A stretch of 64,000 nucleotides of DNA from Roseovarius sp. EL26 (lineage in GTDB: Bacteria; Pseudomonadota; Alphaproteobacteria; Rhodobacterales; Rhodobacteraceae): positions 496,001 to 560,000 of the forward strand of contig NZ_OUMZ01000005.1 of NCBI RefSeq assembly GCF_900327775.1, read 5' to 3'. Shown here piece after piece: positions 7,920-16,686 of this stretch; the stretch's first letter is position 1, and each line of letters opens with the position of its first letter. Position numbers and translations under genes: made by a program. The notes under the pieces are model-generated. The model was not told the origin of the DNA. It saw nothing but the letters and a program-made list of their open reading frames with translations, and did not search any database.

Positions 7920-9977
7920 ATGAAAAAGCTGCACATCACAATCCCGATGACAATTTTGGCCAGTGGGGCGGTCGCACAGGAGGTTCCGGTTGAGTTGCCT
8001 CCGTTGTATTTGGAGTCCGCTTTACGGGATGAGCGTTCGCTATTGGACACACCTGTGGCCGCATCTGTACGTGATCGTGACCACCTGGAAAACCAGCAGG
8101 CTGATACCTTTGAAGAACTGCTCGGAGACATTCCGGGGGTATCTATCGATGGGGGGCCGCGGGCCGTCTCGCAAGAACCCAACATTCGCGGCTTTACTGA
8201 CGATCAAATCGTATTGCGCTTTGATGGTGGCCGGTTGAATTTCAATCAGGCACACCGAGGGCGGTTCTTTGTTGATCCCGATATTGTGCAACGCGTTGAG
8301 GTCGTGCGTGGTGGTGGTTCTACGCTCTATGGGTCAGGTGCGCTTGGTGGTGTGATTTCGGTTGAGACACGCGATGCGGCCGACCTGTTGAAACCGGGAC
8401 AGACTGTTGGGGCACGGTTGAAAACTGGTTATTCCTCAAACGGGGATATCTGGGATGGTACCGCTACGGTTTACGGAGACTGGGGTAAAGTTGACGCGCT
8501 GGGTTTCTTTGGTGTGCAGCAGTATGGCTCTGATCTGAAAAGCGGTAATGGCAATGATATCCGCAACTCGCAAATCGATGTGGTGAACGGGTTGTTCAAA
8601 CTGGGGATTGAACCGACAAGCGAACATCGGATTGAGTTGGGTGTTTCGCAATATGCGGATGACGGCACGACGCCGCCGAATGCCAATGCGGCGTCAACTG
8701 GTACCAATGATGTCGATCGTGATGCAGATATCACCACTGTGCGCCTGTCGTGGGACTATAACCCGGAAAGTACGGACTTGGTTGATTTGTCAGCCTTGGT
8801 CTATGGCAACTTTCTTAAGATCGAGGAAGATCGATTTTCGGACGGTCGTTCTGACGAAACCGAGTACGATACGATCGGGTTTGAGTTGGTCAACCGGTCG
8901 CAGTTTGAAGCTGGCATTCCAATTGGCCTTGTCTACGGTCTTGAGCTGATCCGTGATAGTCAGGATGGCACGCGTAACGGCGCGGACAGACTGCAATTTC
9001 CCTCTGCAGAGGCGACTACGATCGGCGTCTTTGCTGAGGCCACACTGGCGTTGAGTTCGCAATTCGATCTGATCACCGGCTTGCGCTATGATCGCTATGA
9101 CCGTGATGCAGACGATCCTACGCTGGCAGATCAGGAGAAAGACTTCTTTTCCCCTCGGATTGGCTTCAACTATCGACCCAACAGCAACTGGCAGGTTTTT
9201 GGTAATGTTGCTCAAGCTTTCCGCGCGCCGTCTTTGACCGAACTTTACAACGACGGCACGCATTTCGCGACGGCTGGGTTTCCTCTGGGCCCTCCGGGTG
9301 CGCCGGTGTTCAACGGTGTGAACAGCTTTGTGCCGAATCCCAACCTGAAAGAGGAACGCTCCACGCAATACGAAATCGGCACACGTTTCGAAAAGGACGG
9401 AATCTGGTCAAGCGGTGACAAGCTGAGCTTTGCGGCCAATGTTTATTACGCTGACGTGAAGGATTACATCGATCAGGTTGTAACGTTCATCGATCGGGGG
9501 ACCGGAACATTTGTGCCCGGAACTGGTTTTGTCTTGGGCGGCACGACGACAACTCGCAATATCGACGCCCAGCTTTGGGGCTTTGAAGCCGAAGCGGATT
9601 ATGATGCTGGCCTATGGTTTGCCGGGGCGGCATATTCGCTGGCGCGCGGGGATGCCGCGAACGGGCAGGAACTGGGCTCAATCCCGCAAGACCGGTTGAT
9701 TACGACGTTGGGCTTCCGTCCAACATCTGAATGGGCCGTGGGTGCGCGGGCGACTTTTGCGGCGAAACAGGATGATGTGCCGAATGGGAGTACCCCAGGT
9801 GAGTCCTATGAGTTACTGGATCTGTTTGCCAGTTGGGCACCGGAAAAAGGCGTCTTTGAGAATGCGGTCTTCCGCGCCGGCGTCGATAACGTCTTTGACC
9901 GGGAATACCAAATCTATCCCAATGGGCTGTCGCAGGCAGGACGGACCTTCAAAATCTCAGCGGCTTATTCGTTTTGA
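7920..9977 (+). CDS. hmuR: TonB-dependent haem/haemoglobin receptor
   Basis: Outer-membrane receptor that takes haem into the periplasm using energy from TonB. The 685-residue precursor has a signal peptide ending about MTILASGAVAQ, an N-terminal plug (LENQQADTFEELLGDIPGV, PNIRGF, VEVVRGGGSTLYGSGALGG) and a beta-barrel ending in an aromatic residue (SAAYSF). The FRAP box (from F434) and the NPNL box (473-476) are the paired signature of haem receptors and bracket the expected conserved region. It faces hmuV, and a strong terminator lies between them. A palindrome 78 bases upstream probably mediates iron control. Confidence 0.95.
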   Translation: MKKLHITIPMTILASGAVAQEVPVELPPLYLESALRDERSLLDTPVAASVRDRDHLENQQADTFEELLGDIPGVSIDGGPRAVSQEPNIRGFTDDQIVLRFDGGRLNFNQAHRGRFFVDPDIVQRVEVVRGGGSTLYGSGALGGVISVETRDAADLLKPGQTVGARLKTGYSSNGDIWDGTATVYGDWGKVDALGFFGVQQYGSDLKSGNGNDIRNSQIDVVNGLFKLGIEPTSEHRIELGVSQYADDGTTPPNANAASTGTNDVDRDADITTVRLSWDYNPESTDLVDLSALVYGNFLKIEEDRFSDGRSDETEYDTIGFELVNRSQFEAGIPIGLVYGLELIRDSQDGTRNGADRLQFPSAEATTIGVFAEATLALSSQFDLITGLRYDRYDRDADDPTLADQEKDFFSPRIGFNYRPNSNWQVFGNVAQAFRAPSLTELYNDGTHFATAGFPLGPPGAPVFNGVNSFVPNPNLKEERSTQYEIGTRFEKDGIWSSGDKLSFAANVYYADVKDYIDQVVTFIDRGTGTFVPGTGFVLGGTTTTRNIDAQLWGFEAEADYDAGLWFAGAAYSLARGDAANGQELGSIPQDRLITTLGFRPTSEWAVGARATFAAKQDDVPNGSTPGESYELLDLFASWAPEKGVFENAVFRAGVDNVFDREYQIYPNGLSQAGRTFKISAAYSF

Positions 9978-9983
9978 TCCAAA

Positions 9984-10013
9984 CCCTAGGCGCCCTTTTA
10001 GGGAGGCCTAGGG
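9984..10013 (+). repeat. stem-loop after hmuR
   Basis: CCCTAGGC (9984-9991) and GCCTAGGG (10006-10013) form perfect arms, with an inner CCCT/AGGG pair. It lies directly after the hmuR stop and before the stronger terminator, so it may protect the hmuR mRNA 3' end. Confidence 0.5.
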
Positions 10014-10033
10014 AAGTCACCGATTATCGACTT

Positions 10034-10068
10034 GAAACAGGGCGTTTTTAGACAACGCCCTGTTTTTT
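10034..10068 (+). terminator. Rho-independent terminator between convergent hmuR and hmuV
   Basis: CAGGGCGTT (10038-10046) pairs with AACGCCCTG (10054-10062), followed by TTTTTT. The AAA before the stem gives a weaker tail for the opposite strand, so it may end both the hmuR and the hmuSTUV transcripts. Confidence 0.88.
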
Positions 10069-10092
10069 AATCTATGTGTTTGATGAGAGTAA

Positions 10093-10866
10093 TTACAAGA
10101 AAGCAGGCATGATATATGGGCTGCTTTGACCCGCTGGATGCAACACTTGCAAAGGATGACTGTAGGCTTCAGTCAGGGCATGATCGTTAAACACCTCGGA
10201 TGGGGCATCTTGTGCAAGTATCGTGCCATTTTTCATCAGTGCCACGTTATCGGCATAGCGGTAAGTCAGGTTCAAATCGTGCATGACCGTAACCACACCG
10301 CCGCCATTATCCGCATAATTACGCGCCATTTCCATGATCCCGACCTGATGACCTATATCGAGACTGGTGACCGGTTCATCCAGAAACAGCCAGCAGGGGG
10401 CGCCATCTTGCAATGGCTGCCAGACCTGACACAACACGCGGGCCAATTGCACCCGTTGTTGTTCGCCGCCGGATAACTGGTGATAAAACCGATCGGCAAA
10501 TCCTGACAGGCCCACGGCCTCAAGCGCCTGCATCATGACCGCATCCCGGCGTGCATAGGGCCCGGCTAAAAGCCCGATGCGCAAGATTTCGATTACTTTG
10601 AACGGAAAGGCTAGTTGAGTGGATTGCGCCAGAACACCACGTACCGTAGCCAATTGGCGGGCCATATCTGGCGCAACGGGGATGCCATTCAAGGTGACAT
10701 TGCCCTTGGCCTGTTCTTCACCGGTAATAACTTTCATTAATGTCGTTTTGCCGGATCCGTTGTGGCCAACTATGGCTGTGATTTCGCCGGGTTTTGCAGT
10801 GAAATTCAGCGCATTCAAAACGGTTTTGTGACGGTATGAGAAACCGATGTGTCGGGCCTTTAACAT
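10093..10866 (-). CDS. hmuV: haem ABC transporter, ATP-binding protein
   Basis: Cytoplasmic ATPase of the haem importer. The 257 residues begin MLKARHIGFSYRHKTVLNAL. The Walker A is GHNGSGKTT, the signature is LSGGEQQRVQLARVL, the Walker B is CWLFLDEPVTSLD and the switch His is in VMHDLNLTYRYAD. ATG 10866 overlaps the hmuU stop as TAATG, so the two are translationally coupled. The frame can be read further upstream inside hmuU, but that part is not conserved in character. It is the last gene of hmuSTUV. Confidence 0.95.
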   Translation of the reverse strand: MLKARHIGFSYRHKTVLNALNFTAKPGEITAIVGHNGSGKTTLMKVITGEEQAKGNVTLNGIPVAPDMARQLATVRGVLAQSTQLAFPFKVIEILRIGLLAGPYARRDAVMMQALEAVGLSGFADRFYHQLSGGEQQRVQLARVLCQVWQPLQDGAPCWLFLDEPVTSLDIGHQVGIMEMARNYADNGGGVVTVMHDLNLTYRYADNVALMKNGTILAQDAPSEVFNDHALTEAYSHPLQVLHPAGQSSPYIMPAFL

Positions 10867-11939
10867 TACAGTCCCAATCCTTGGCGGTTGCGCATCAAAA
10901 TGAACAAAAACACTGGTGCACCCATGATCGCGGTGACGATCCCAATGGGCAGTTCGGCAGGGGCCAGTATGATCCGTGCTAGTACATCGGCCCAGATCAA
11001 TAAAGCGCCCCCCAAGAGTGCTGCGTTGATCAGTAGTGGTTTGTGGTCCGGTCCAGTCGCCAGTCGTAAAAGATGTGGTACGATAATGCCGATAAATCCA
11101 ATCCCGCCTGAGGCGGCGACAGCAGCGCCTGTGCCTGCTGCGACGGTCAGAATTGTCATTCGTTTTACCCGCTGAACTGGAATTCCAAGATGCAGAGCCG
11201 TGGTTTCCCCCAATGCGAAACAATTGAGGGACGGGGCGAGCCGGAGGGCCGCGACCAGTGCCAGTGCGATGATTGGTATAGTTATGCCGACTTTGGACCA
11301 TGTGGCACCGCCAAGTGACCCTAGCTGCCAGAACGTTAGGTCGCGCAGTTGCTGATCATCTGCCCAGAAAATCATTAACCCAGACAGGGCCCCGGCAAGG
11401 GCCGTTAAGGCGATACCTGCCAGCAACATGGTGGCAACTGAGGTTCGGCTGCCACGGGTGGCCAGATGATAGAGTACTATGACTGCGATCCAGCTGCCCA
11501 GAAAAGCCGCTGCAGGTACCAGATACGCGCCGATCTGGCTGGCTATCGCCGCAGGCAAAGCCCCGCCCAAAACGATGGCCGTGATCGCCCCCAGACTGGC
11601 ACCGGTGCTGACGCCGACGATGCTTGGATCGGCTAAGGGATTGCGAAATAGCCCTTGCAGTAACGCACCACTGACAGCCAACGTTGCGCCGATCAAAAAG
11701 CCCATGATGGTGCGTGGCAGGCGAATGTCCCAAAGGACAATCTTAGTGGCCGCTGGTAACGTCTCACCCTTGAGCAAGCCTGACAAAGCAGACCAGAGCG
11801 AGATATGCGCGGCACCAATTGCAATGCTGGCCAGAATGGATGCCGCTAGTAAGAGGCCCAGCCAAACATGCAGGTGGCGGGCAAACACACGCCGATCTAT
11901 CGGAGTTGAAGTCGTGGTGGTCTCGCTTATTGCGACCAT
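10866..11939 (-). CDS. hmuU: haem ABC transporter permease (FecCD family)
   Basis: Inner-membrane permease of 357 residues with many hydrophobic segments, the BtuCD/FecCD fold. Characteristic stretches are RLPRTIMGFLIGATLAVSGA, LLQGLFRNPLADPSIVGVS and GGIGFIGIIVPHLLRLATGP, the last containing the coupling region for HmuV. It starts at ATG 11939, four bases after the hmuT stop, and ends overlapping hmuV by one base. It presumably works as a homodimer with two HmuV and receives haem from HmuT. Confidence 0.95.
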   Translation of the reverse strand: MVAISETTTTSTPIDRRVFARHLHVWLGLLLAASILASIAIGAAHISLWSALSGLLKGETLPAATKIVLWDIRLPRTIMGFLIGATLAVSGALLQGLFRNPLADPSIVGVSTGASLGAITAIVLGGALPAAIASQIGAYLVPAAAFLGSWIAVIVLYHLATRGSRTSVATMLLAGIALTALAGALSGLMIFWADDQQLRDLTFWQLGSLGGATWSKVGITIPIIALALVAALRLAPSLNCFALGETTALHLGIPVQRVKRMTILTVAAGTGAAVAASGGIGFIGIIVPHLLRLATGPDHKPLLINAALLGGALLIWADVLARIILAPAELPIGIVTAIMGAPVFLFILMRNRQGLGL

Positions 11940-11943
11940 CGGC

Positions 11944-12819
11944 TTATTCGCCGTATAGGGCAGCGCTTAAATCTGCGACCGCATCTGCCGTCCGTGGGCC
12001 AAAACCCAGAAGGTACAACCCATTCATGCGCAGAACGGTTTTGTTCTGCGCCGCAGGCGTCGATTGCAAAGCTGGTAGGGCAAACAGATCTTCATCCGTA
12101 ATATCATGTGAGCCGCCACGATCCATCATCAGGATGACATCGGGAGCCGCAAGAGTAATGGCCTCATCCGTCATTGGCTTGTAGCCTTCGAACGCTTGCA
12201 CCGCGTTGATACCGCCTGCCAGATCAATCATCGCCTGCGCCGCAGTGTCCTGACCCGCGGCCATGATGCGGCCGCCCTGCGCGCTTAGCACGAATAGGAC
12301 TTTTTTACGTGATGTGCCAGCCTTTTGCAGGGCCTGTTGATGCGATGTTTCAAGGTCTTGCTGAACTCGATTTGCCAATGTTTCAGCCTGTTGGGATGCA
12401 CCTAGTGTAGCGCCAATATGGCGAATATTTTTAGCGATTCCAGCGCCATCGCGGGCTTCGGGCACCATAATTAGCGAGACATCAGCGTCTTTCAAAACGG
12501 TCAACGTTTCTGGCGGGCCGGCACCAATATCGCTGAGGATCAGCGTGGGCCCAACGGACAACACACCCTCTGCTGCGAGGGCTCGCATATATCCCACATC
12601 TGGCAAGTGGGTTGCCTGCGCTGGATAAACCGAGGTTGTATCTCTGGCGACCAGCGTGTCGTCCTTGCCAAGGGCAAAGACAATTTCTGTCACCGCACCC
12701 CCAATGCTGACCACACGCGGTGCAGTTGTTTCATCGGCTTGCGCAACAAGGGTATGCACAGCTACTGCGCCGAAAGTTAGGAACGAACGAAGCAAAACTT
12801 TGAGGCTGGAAGTTCTCAC
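11944..12819 (-). CDS. hmuT: periplasmic haem-binding protein
   Basis: Solute-binding component of the haem importer. 291 residues including a signal peptide ending near LVAQADETTA. The mature part has the helical-backbone binding-protein fold of the BtuF/FhuD class: RVVSIGGAVTEIVFALGKDD at the start, VGYMRALAAEGVLSVGPTLI, and a late MTDEAITLAAPDVILMM. The start is GTG at 12819, overlapping the hmuS stop as GTGA, with AGAGGT upstream. The Tyr in VGYMRAL corresponds to the usual haem-ligand region. Confidence 0.92.
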   Translation of the reverse strand: MRTSSLKVLLRSFLTFGAVAVHTLVAQADETTAPRVVSIGGAVTEIVFALGKDDTLVARDTTSVYPAQATHLPDVGYMRALAAEGVLSVGPTLILSDIGAGPPETLTVLKDADVSLIMVPEARDGAGIAKNIRHIGATLGASQQAETLANRVQQDLETSHQQALQKAGTSRKKVLFVLSAQGGRIMAAGQDTAAQAMIDLAGGINAVQAFEGYKPMTDEAITLAAPDVILMMDRGGSHDITDEDLFALPALQSTPAAQNKTVLRMNGLYLLGFGPRTADAVADLSAALYGE

Positions 12820-13865
12820 GACACGACCTCTGGTAGGTTGAGGGATGGTAAATGTGCAAGCAGTTCGCGCCAGGCTGGGCGGCTGTCGCGACCTTCTTTT
12901 CCTATCCCGAAGATTTGCAATATTAACCCACCATCTTGGTCAAAAGCTTCCAGCGATGCGGCGGGTCCGCGTTGTGTCGGTTTATCGATCACCCAAACCT
13001 CGGCGATGTGATCAAGGCGCAGATGCAGATTGAAGCGTGGGTCGAGAACATTTTGCCACGGGCCCATGGTTTTCAGAGTTTTGAGCGGGCCAGAATGAAT
13101 TTGAATGCATCCGCGGTTGCCCACAAAAATCATCACCTCGGTTCCGTCCTGCGCCAAGGTTTGCAAGGCACTGTTGACGGCCTCAGCTTCGACCTGACGT
13201 GCAAAGGGTTCACCGACGATCCGGTTGGCCCCGAGGCGGTTCATTTTTAGTTTAGAGGTCAGACGCATGAACTGATGGGTGTCTGTCATGCGCGCCCATT
13301 CATCGCGTAGAACATCGAGCTTCGCGAGGTTGGATTTGGCAGGCTCCTTTTCCGCGCGCGGTTCAATGATCAGTGTTTGTGATTGATCCTCAACCGCGAG
13401 GGTCTGCTTGAGCATGTCCCAAGCCGCATGATCAGATGTGTCGCGCAAGTATATCTTATGCACGGCATCGCCGGCTGCATCAAACACCTGCAGGCTTTTG
13501 CGCAAACCATTATCCGTTTCTTTTTCAACCATGAAGGCATGTCTCCACTGTGCCGGAAACATCCGCATATCAATCTCATCCATCAAGATCATCGAGGCAT
13601 GCGCGCCTGAGTGATAGTTCCCGTAGGTTCCAACCACTTCACTGACGCAGCTTTCATTGCGGGTCAGAGCCATGACTTCGCCCAGCTTCTGGGCGGCATC
13701 CATAATGGTATCAGGGTGTGCGTCGATACGTAGACCTCCGACACCGATGTGTGCAGCGACCAACTGTGCCTCACGGATGTTCAGCTTATCTGCTAGATCG
13801 CGTTCGCGCATTTTTGGGTTTTCAGCCTGCGCCGCAAGGATTTGTTCTGGATGCAGTTCGGTCAT
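12816..13865 (-). CDS. hmuS: haemin-degrading/haem-trafficking protein
   Basis: Cytoplasmic haem-handling protein of the HmuS/PhuS/ChuS family, which receives imported haem and passes it to, or acts as, a haem-degrading enzyme. 349 residues, normal length, with the family's two similar halves. LNIREAQLVAAHIGVGG is near the N-terminus, GNRGCIQIHSGPL and DPRFNLHLRLDHIAEVWVID in the second half. ATG 13865 gives the usual MTELHPEQI start; the longer frame to 13916 lacks a ribosome site. First gene of hmuSTUV; a palindrome about 90 bases upstream is the likely control site. Confidence 0.93.
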   Translation of the reverse strand: MTELHPEQILAAQAENPKMRERDLADKLNIREAQLVAAHIGVGGLRIDAHPDTIMDAAQKLGEVMALTRNESCVSEVVGTYGNYHSGAHASMILMDEIDMRMFPAQWRHAFMVEKETDNGLRKSLQVFDAAGDAVHKIYLRDTSDHAAWDMLKQTLAVEDQSQTLIIEPRAEKEPAKSNLAKLDVLRDEWARMTDTHQFMRLTSKLKMNRLGANRIVGEPFARQVEAEAVNSALQTLAQDGTEVMIFVGNRGCIQIHSGPLKTLKTMGPWQNVLDPRFNLHLRLDHIAEVWVIDKPTQRGPAASLEAFDQDGGLILQIFGIGKEGRDSRPAWRELLAHLPSLNLPEVVS

Positions 13866-13955
13866 GCCAGTCTCTTTCACATATTGAATGTCTAAGATGT
13901 GGCTGGCTAACGGCAAAGACCGGGCGTAGCTGACGGGCGTTCAGCACGTCTTATT

Positions 13956-13974
13956 TCTGACTATAATAGTCTGA
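13956..13974. promoter_or_regulatory. palindrome upstream of hmuS, candidate iron/haem operator
   Basis: TCTGACTAT-A-ATAGTCTGA is a near-perfect 9-1-9 palindrome in the 165-base gap between tonB and hmuS. Its core ACTA-N3-TAGT is shared with the palindrome before hmuR. It argues that hmuSTUV has its own regulated promoter separate from the tonB operon. Confidence 0.5.
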
Positions 13975-14030
13975 TTTGAGTTGGGGCTGCAAGAGACAAT
14001 GTCGCGCGGAATTTAGAATGCAACGCATCT

Positions 14031-14843
14031 TCATCGACCCTCAATTTTGATTGTAAAAGATGTTCTGGCGCCTGCGGGAGGACGCGGGAAGGGGGCCGCA
14101 CGACGCAGCACGGCAAGTGCTGCTTTGTCAAGTTTCTGAGAGCCAGAACTGCTGGCGATGGAAAGTGTCCCAATGCTGCCGTTCGTAGCGATCTTGAAAG
14201 AAAGCACTGCCGCGCCTTTGTGTCCCACCCGAGGTCGGGATACCCGCGAGATCTTTTTCATTACCTTGCCGGGGTAATTACTGGCTGCTGCATTTCCTGC
14301 CTTGCCGCCCTTTGGTCTGGTGGCTGCCCCGCCATTAGATTGTGCTGTCTTGCTGGAGGAGGCACCACCTGCGTTCGCGTTTTTATTGGCGTTGCCTTTA
14401 GAGGACTTTCTAGTCTCCGGCTTAGGTTTTGCGTGAGGTTCGCTCTGCTTGACCTTTTTCTTGGGGCGGGTCTTGGTCGACTGCTCCTTGATCGGTTGCA
14501 AAAGATCTGCGGTTTGATCCGCTGACACGGGCTGGGCAATCGGTACCAGTGAGGTGGCATCAGGGGAGATGTCCGGTGTTTCCGGTCGCACTTCAATGGT
14601 TTCAGGTTGGGACGGCTCAACCACTGTGGGTTCGACCGGTTCAACCGTTTCTATCACCTCGGCGGCGGTTTCCACACCTGTGACCAGATCAGTAAAGGAC
14701 GATCCCAGCCGCGCTTCTGCGTCGGCAGTTGATCCCGTGATTTCAACCTGTTCAGGTGTGTAATAGTACCAAACGGCATAGGCGTGTACTGCTATGGCAA
14801 TCCCTAGCACGGACAGTTTTATCAGGGGCAATCGCGAGCTCAT
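14031..14843 (-). CDS. tonB: TonB energy transducer
   Basis: Periplasm-spanning protein that transmits proton-motive-force energy from ExbB/ExbD to outer-membrane receptors such as HmuR. 270 residues: a short cytoplasmic N-terminus, one membrane anchor (about 8-27, LSVLGIAIAVHAYAVWYYY), an acidic and proline-containing linker, a basic stretch (KTRPKKKVKQSEPHAKPKPE), a Gly/Asn/Ala-rich linker, and a C-terminal TonB domain from about 190 (SNYPGKVMKKISRVSRPR, SFKIATNGSIG, LDKAALAVLRRAAPFPRPP). ATG 14843 overlaps the exbD stop as ATGA. Last gene of its operon. Confidence 0.92.
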   Translation of the reverse strand: MSSRLPLIKLSVLGIAIAVHAYAVWYYYTPEQVEITGSTADAEARLGSSFTDLVTGVETAAEVIETVEPVEPTVVEPSQPETIEVRPETPDISPDATSLVPIAQPVSADQTADLLQPIKEQSTKTRPKKKVKQSEPHAKPKPETRKSSKGNANKNANAGGASSSKTAQSNGGAATRPKGGKAGNAAASNYPGKVMKKISRVSRPRVGHKGAAVLSFKIATNGSIGTLSIASSSGSQKLDKAALAVLRRAAPFPRPPAGARTSFTIKIEGR

Positions 14844-15235
14844 TGCAGGCCCCTTTCGGTCACCAGAACAATGCGCTGGGCACCAGCCTGACGCAGGTCT
14901 TTCGCGAGAGTAAGCAAGACATGCGAATTCAATTCTCTGTCTGGTACAATACGGACAGTCGGACGCTCTTCATTGCCCTCAATATCCTTTAGCGCCAAGA
15001 AGGCAGCGGCATTTTCGACGACCTTTCCGCGGTACATCATGCGACCATCAGAATGCACAACTAGTGTATCCGGAGGCGCGCGCCCATCTAACTCGTCAGT
15101 TTGAGCCAGCTTTAGATCTTTGTTGAGCGGCTGAGAAAGTGTGCCGGCCACCATGAAAAACACCAACATCAAGAAAACGATATTGATCAATGCAATCGTC
15201 GGTTCGCGGGTGGGTTTGCGATGCTGCTTAATCAT
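14840..15235 (-). CDS. exbD: ExbD-family protein (second copy)
   Basis: 131 residues with one N-terminal membrane segment (TIALINIVFLMLVFFMVAGTL) and a periplasmic domain, the ExbD/TolR layout. The usual membrane Asp is not at the position seen in the first copy (LIDVIFLLLL): here the segment reads ALINIVFLML, an Asn in place of Asp. It is coupled by ATGA overlaps to both neighbours. In ExbD the membrane Asp carries protons, so this copy may play a structural or modulating part beside the other ExbD. That role is an inference. Confidence 0.85.
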   Translation of the reverse strand: MIKQHRKPTREPTIALINIVFLMLVFFMVAGTLSQPLNKDLKLAQTDELDGRAPPDTLVVHSDGRMMYRGKVVENAAAFLALKDIEGNEERPTVRIVPDRELNSHVLLTLAKDLRQAGAQRIVLVTERGLQ

Positions 15236-15615
15236 ACTCCCCCCAAGACTGTGTAGTTCAGATCTGTGATGCCGCGCAGGACCACCAACAGATCGACCAA
15301 CCTTTGGGCGGGAACTTGCTCTGATAGGCTAACCACCAGAGTGGTTTTAGTGCTGTCCGTGCGTTGTGCTGCCAAGGCTTCTGGCAAGGCGTTTAATGTG
15401 GCCACATGACCATTCAAACTCAACGCGTCTTGCCCAAGTTTCAGGAAAATGGGGCGATGCTTTGACAACGTATTTACCCCACTGGTCGCCGTTGTCAGAT
15501 CAACTTCGGAAAACTTGGAAAAGGTTGATGTCAGCATGAAGAACAGCAACAGCAGAAAAATGACATCAATCAGGGATGTCAGAGATAGCCGCCGTCGTTG
15601 CAGACGTCTACGCAT
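15232..15615 (-). CDS. exbD: ExbD-family protein (first copy)
   Basis: 127 residues beginning MRRRLQRRRLSLTSLIDVIF. A basic N-terminus is followed by one membrane segment containing the conserved Asp (LTSLIDVIFLLLLFFMLTS) and a periplasmic domain. It is the proton-conducting partner expected for ExbB. ATG 15615 overlaps the exbB stop by 8 bases; the longer open frame to 15723 lies inside exbB and is not used. The stop overlaps the next exbD as ATGA. Confidence 0.9.
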   Translation of the reverse strand: MRRRLQRRRLSLTSLIDVIFLLLLFFMLTSTFSKFSEVDLTTATSGVNTLSKHRPIFLKLGQDALSLNGHVATLNALPEALAAQRTDSTKTTLVVSLSEQVPAQRLVDLLVVLRGITDLNYTVLGGV

Positions 15616-16258
15616 GAGCCAGCATGCCGTCTGAGGCCTGAGTGGCGGCCATGCCCTGTGGGTGCAAAACGGTTTGTAAGGCGCGTTCGCCAGTGATGCG
15701 TTCTGCATCCATGCGCCCCTCAAACCAGCTCAGGACTAATGCGGTTGGCATTGCCACCACTAGACCAACCGCCGTTGTTAAAAGTGCCACCCAGATGCCA
15801 CCTGCCAGAATAGACGGATCAACCTGTGACCCTGCGACTTGCAGGGCTTGAAAGGCTTCGATCATGCCCAGGACCGTGCCAAACAATCCCAAAAGCGGGG
15901 CCAATTGTGCGACGGAATCAAGAAAGCGAAACCCGGTTTCCAGTCGGGCAAAGCGGCTCTCGACTTCGGCCTGGAGACGGTGAGCATCACTGGGTTGACC
16001 TTCAAATGCCATCTTGATCACTGGCGCGAGATAGCTTTTGGAGCGCGCCAGATGTGCCCGGGCACCAGAACGGTCACCCAAATCCCACGCGGTAACCGCG
16101 TCAGACAGCGCCTTGTGCCGGGCCACACCAGCCACTGCGAACTGCCAGAGTTTGAACAGAACGGTTGCCAGTGTGATGACTGATACCCCCATCAAAATCA
16201 TCACAACCGGCCCGCCGATGTCCGCCACCTGTCTGAGGGCATTTATAAGGTCGGTCAT
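15608..16258 (-). CDS. exbB: ExbB/TolQ-family proton channel protein
   Basis: 216-residue MotA/TolQ/ExbB-type inner-membrane protein. One membrane segment lies near the N-terminus (GGPVVMILMGVSVITLATVLF) and two near the C-terminus, with the family motifs LDSVAQLAPLLGLFGTVLGM and GGIWVALLTTAVGLVVAMP. ATG 16258 overlaps the upstream gene's stop as ATGA; the longer frame is not used. With the two ExbD proteins and TonB it forms the energising complex for HmuR and other receptors. Confidence 0.93.
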   Translation of the reverse strand: MTDLINALRQVADIGGPVVMILMGVSVITLATVLFKLWQFAVAGVARHKALSDAVTAWDLGDRSGARAHLARSKSYLAPVIKMAFEGQPSDAHRLQAEVESRFARLETGFRFLDSVAQLAPLLGLFGTVLGMIEAFQALQVAGSQVDPSILAGGIWVALLTTAVGLVVAMPTALVLSWFEGRMDAERITGERALQTVLHPQGMAATQASDGMLAHA

Positions 16259-16686
16259 CCTGTTACCTCGATATTTGTGCGTGTGGTCAATTTGATGTCT
16301 TGTGTGCAGGCGGTTTTCTCTAACCCCGCTGCCACACAAGCATGTGCCCCATTGATCAGTATTTGGCTCAGGTCGTCACAGCTCACGCCCGATAATACGA
16401 ATTGCCGGACACGAGGGCGTGCGGGGGGAAGTGTTCCAAAATCTAATAGTGTCATCCGTTCGACCTGACCGGTGGCGTCAAACAAGACGGTTTCATAGAC
16501 GGCGTTGCTGATCTCAGCGGCATGAGTGTTTTGAACCACGAATGACAGCCGACAACTGTTGTCCTGAGTTTGGACGGCATTCAACTCGATCGCGATGCCG
16601 GGAGTGGCCACAGTGTCCTGTGCTTGCGCAAGACTTGCGCCAAGTACAAGGCTAGTCAAGCAAGCAAAAACTGGAGCGGTCTTCAT
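16255..16686 (-). CDS. small periplasmic protein of the exbB-tonB operon, unknown function
   Basis: 143 residues with a clear signal peptide (MKTAPVFACLTSLVLGASLA, cut near AQAQD). The mature part is beta-rich in character and contains Cys at RLSF-adjacent NSC, GVSC, HAC and TACT, so two disulphides are possible. I do not recognise a named family. It is the first gene of the operon and overlaps exbB by four bases, so it is probably made with the ExbB/ExbD/TonB complex and may be a periplasmic accessory of it. Confidence 0.75.
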   Translation of the reverse strand: MKTAPVFACLTSLVLGASLAQAQDTVATPGIAIELNAVQTQDNSCRLSFVVQNTHAAEISNAVYETVLFDATGQVERMTLLDFGTLPPARPRVRQFVLSGVSCDDLSQILINGAHACVAAGLEKTACTQDIKLTTRTNIEVTG

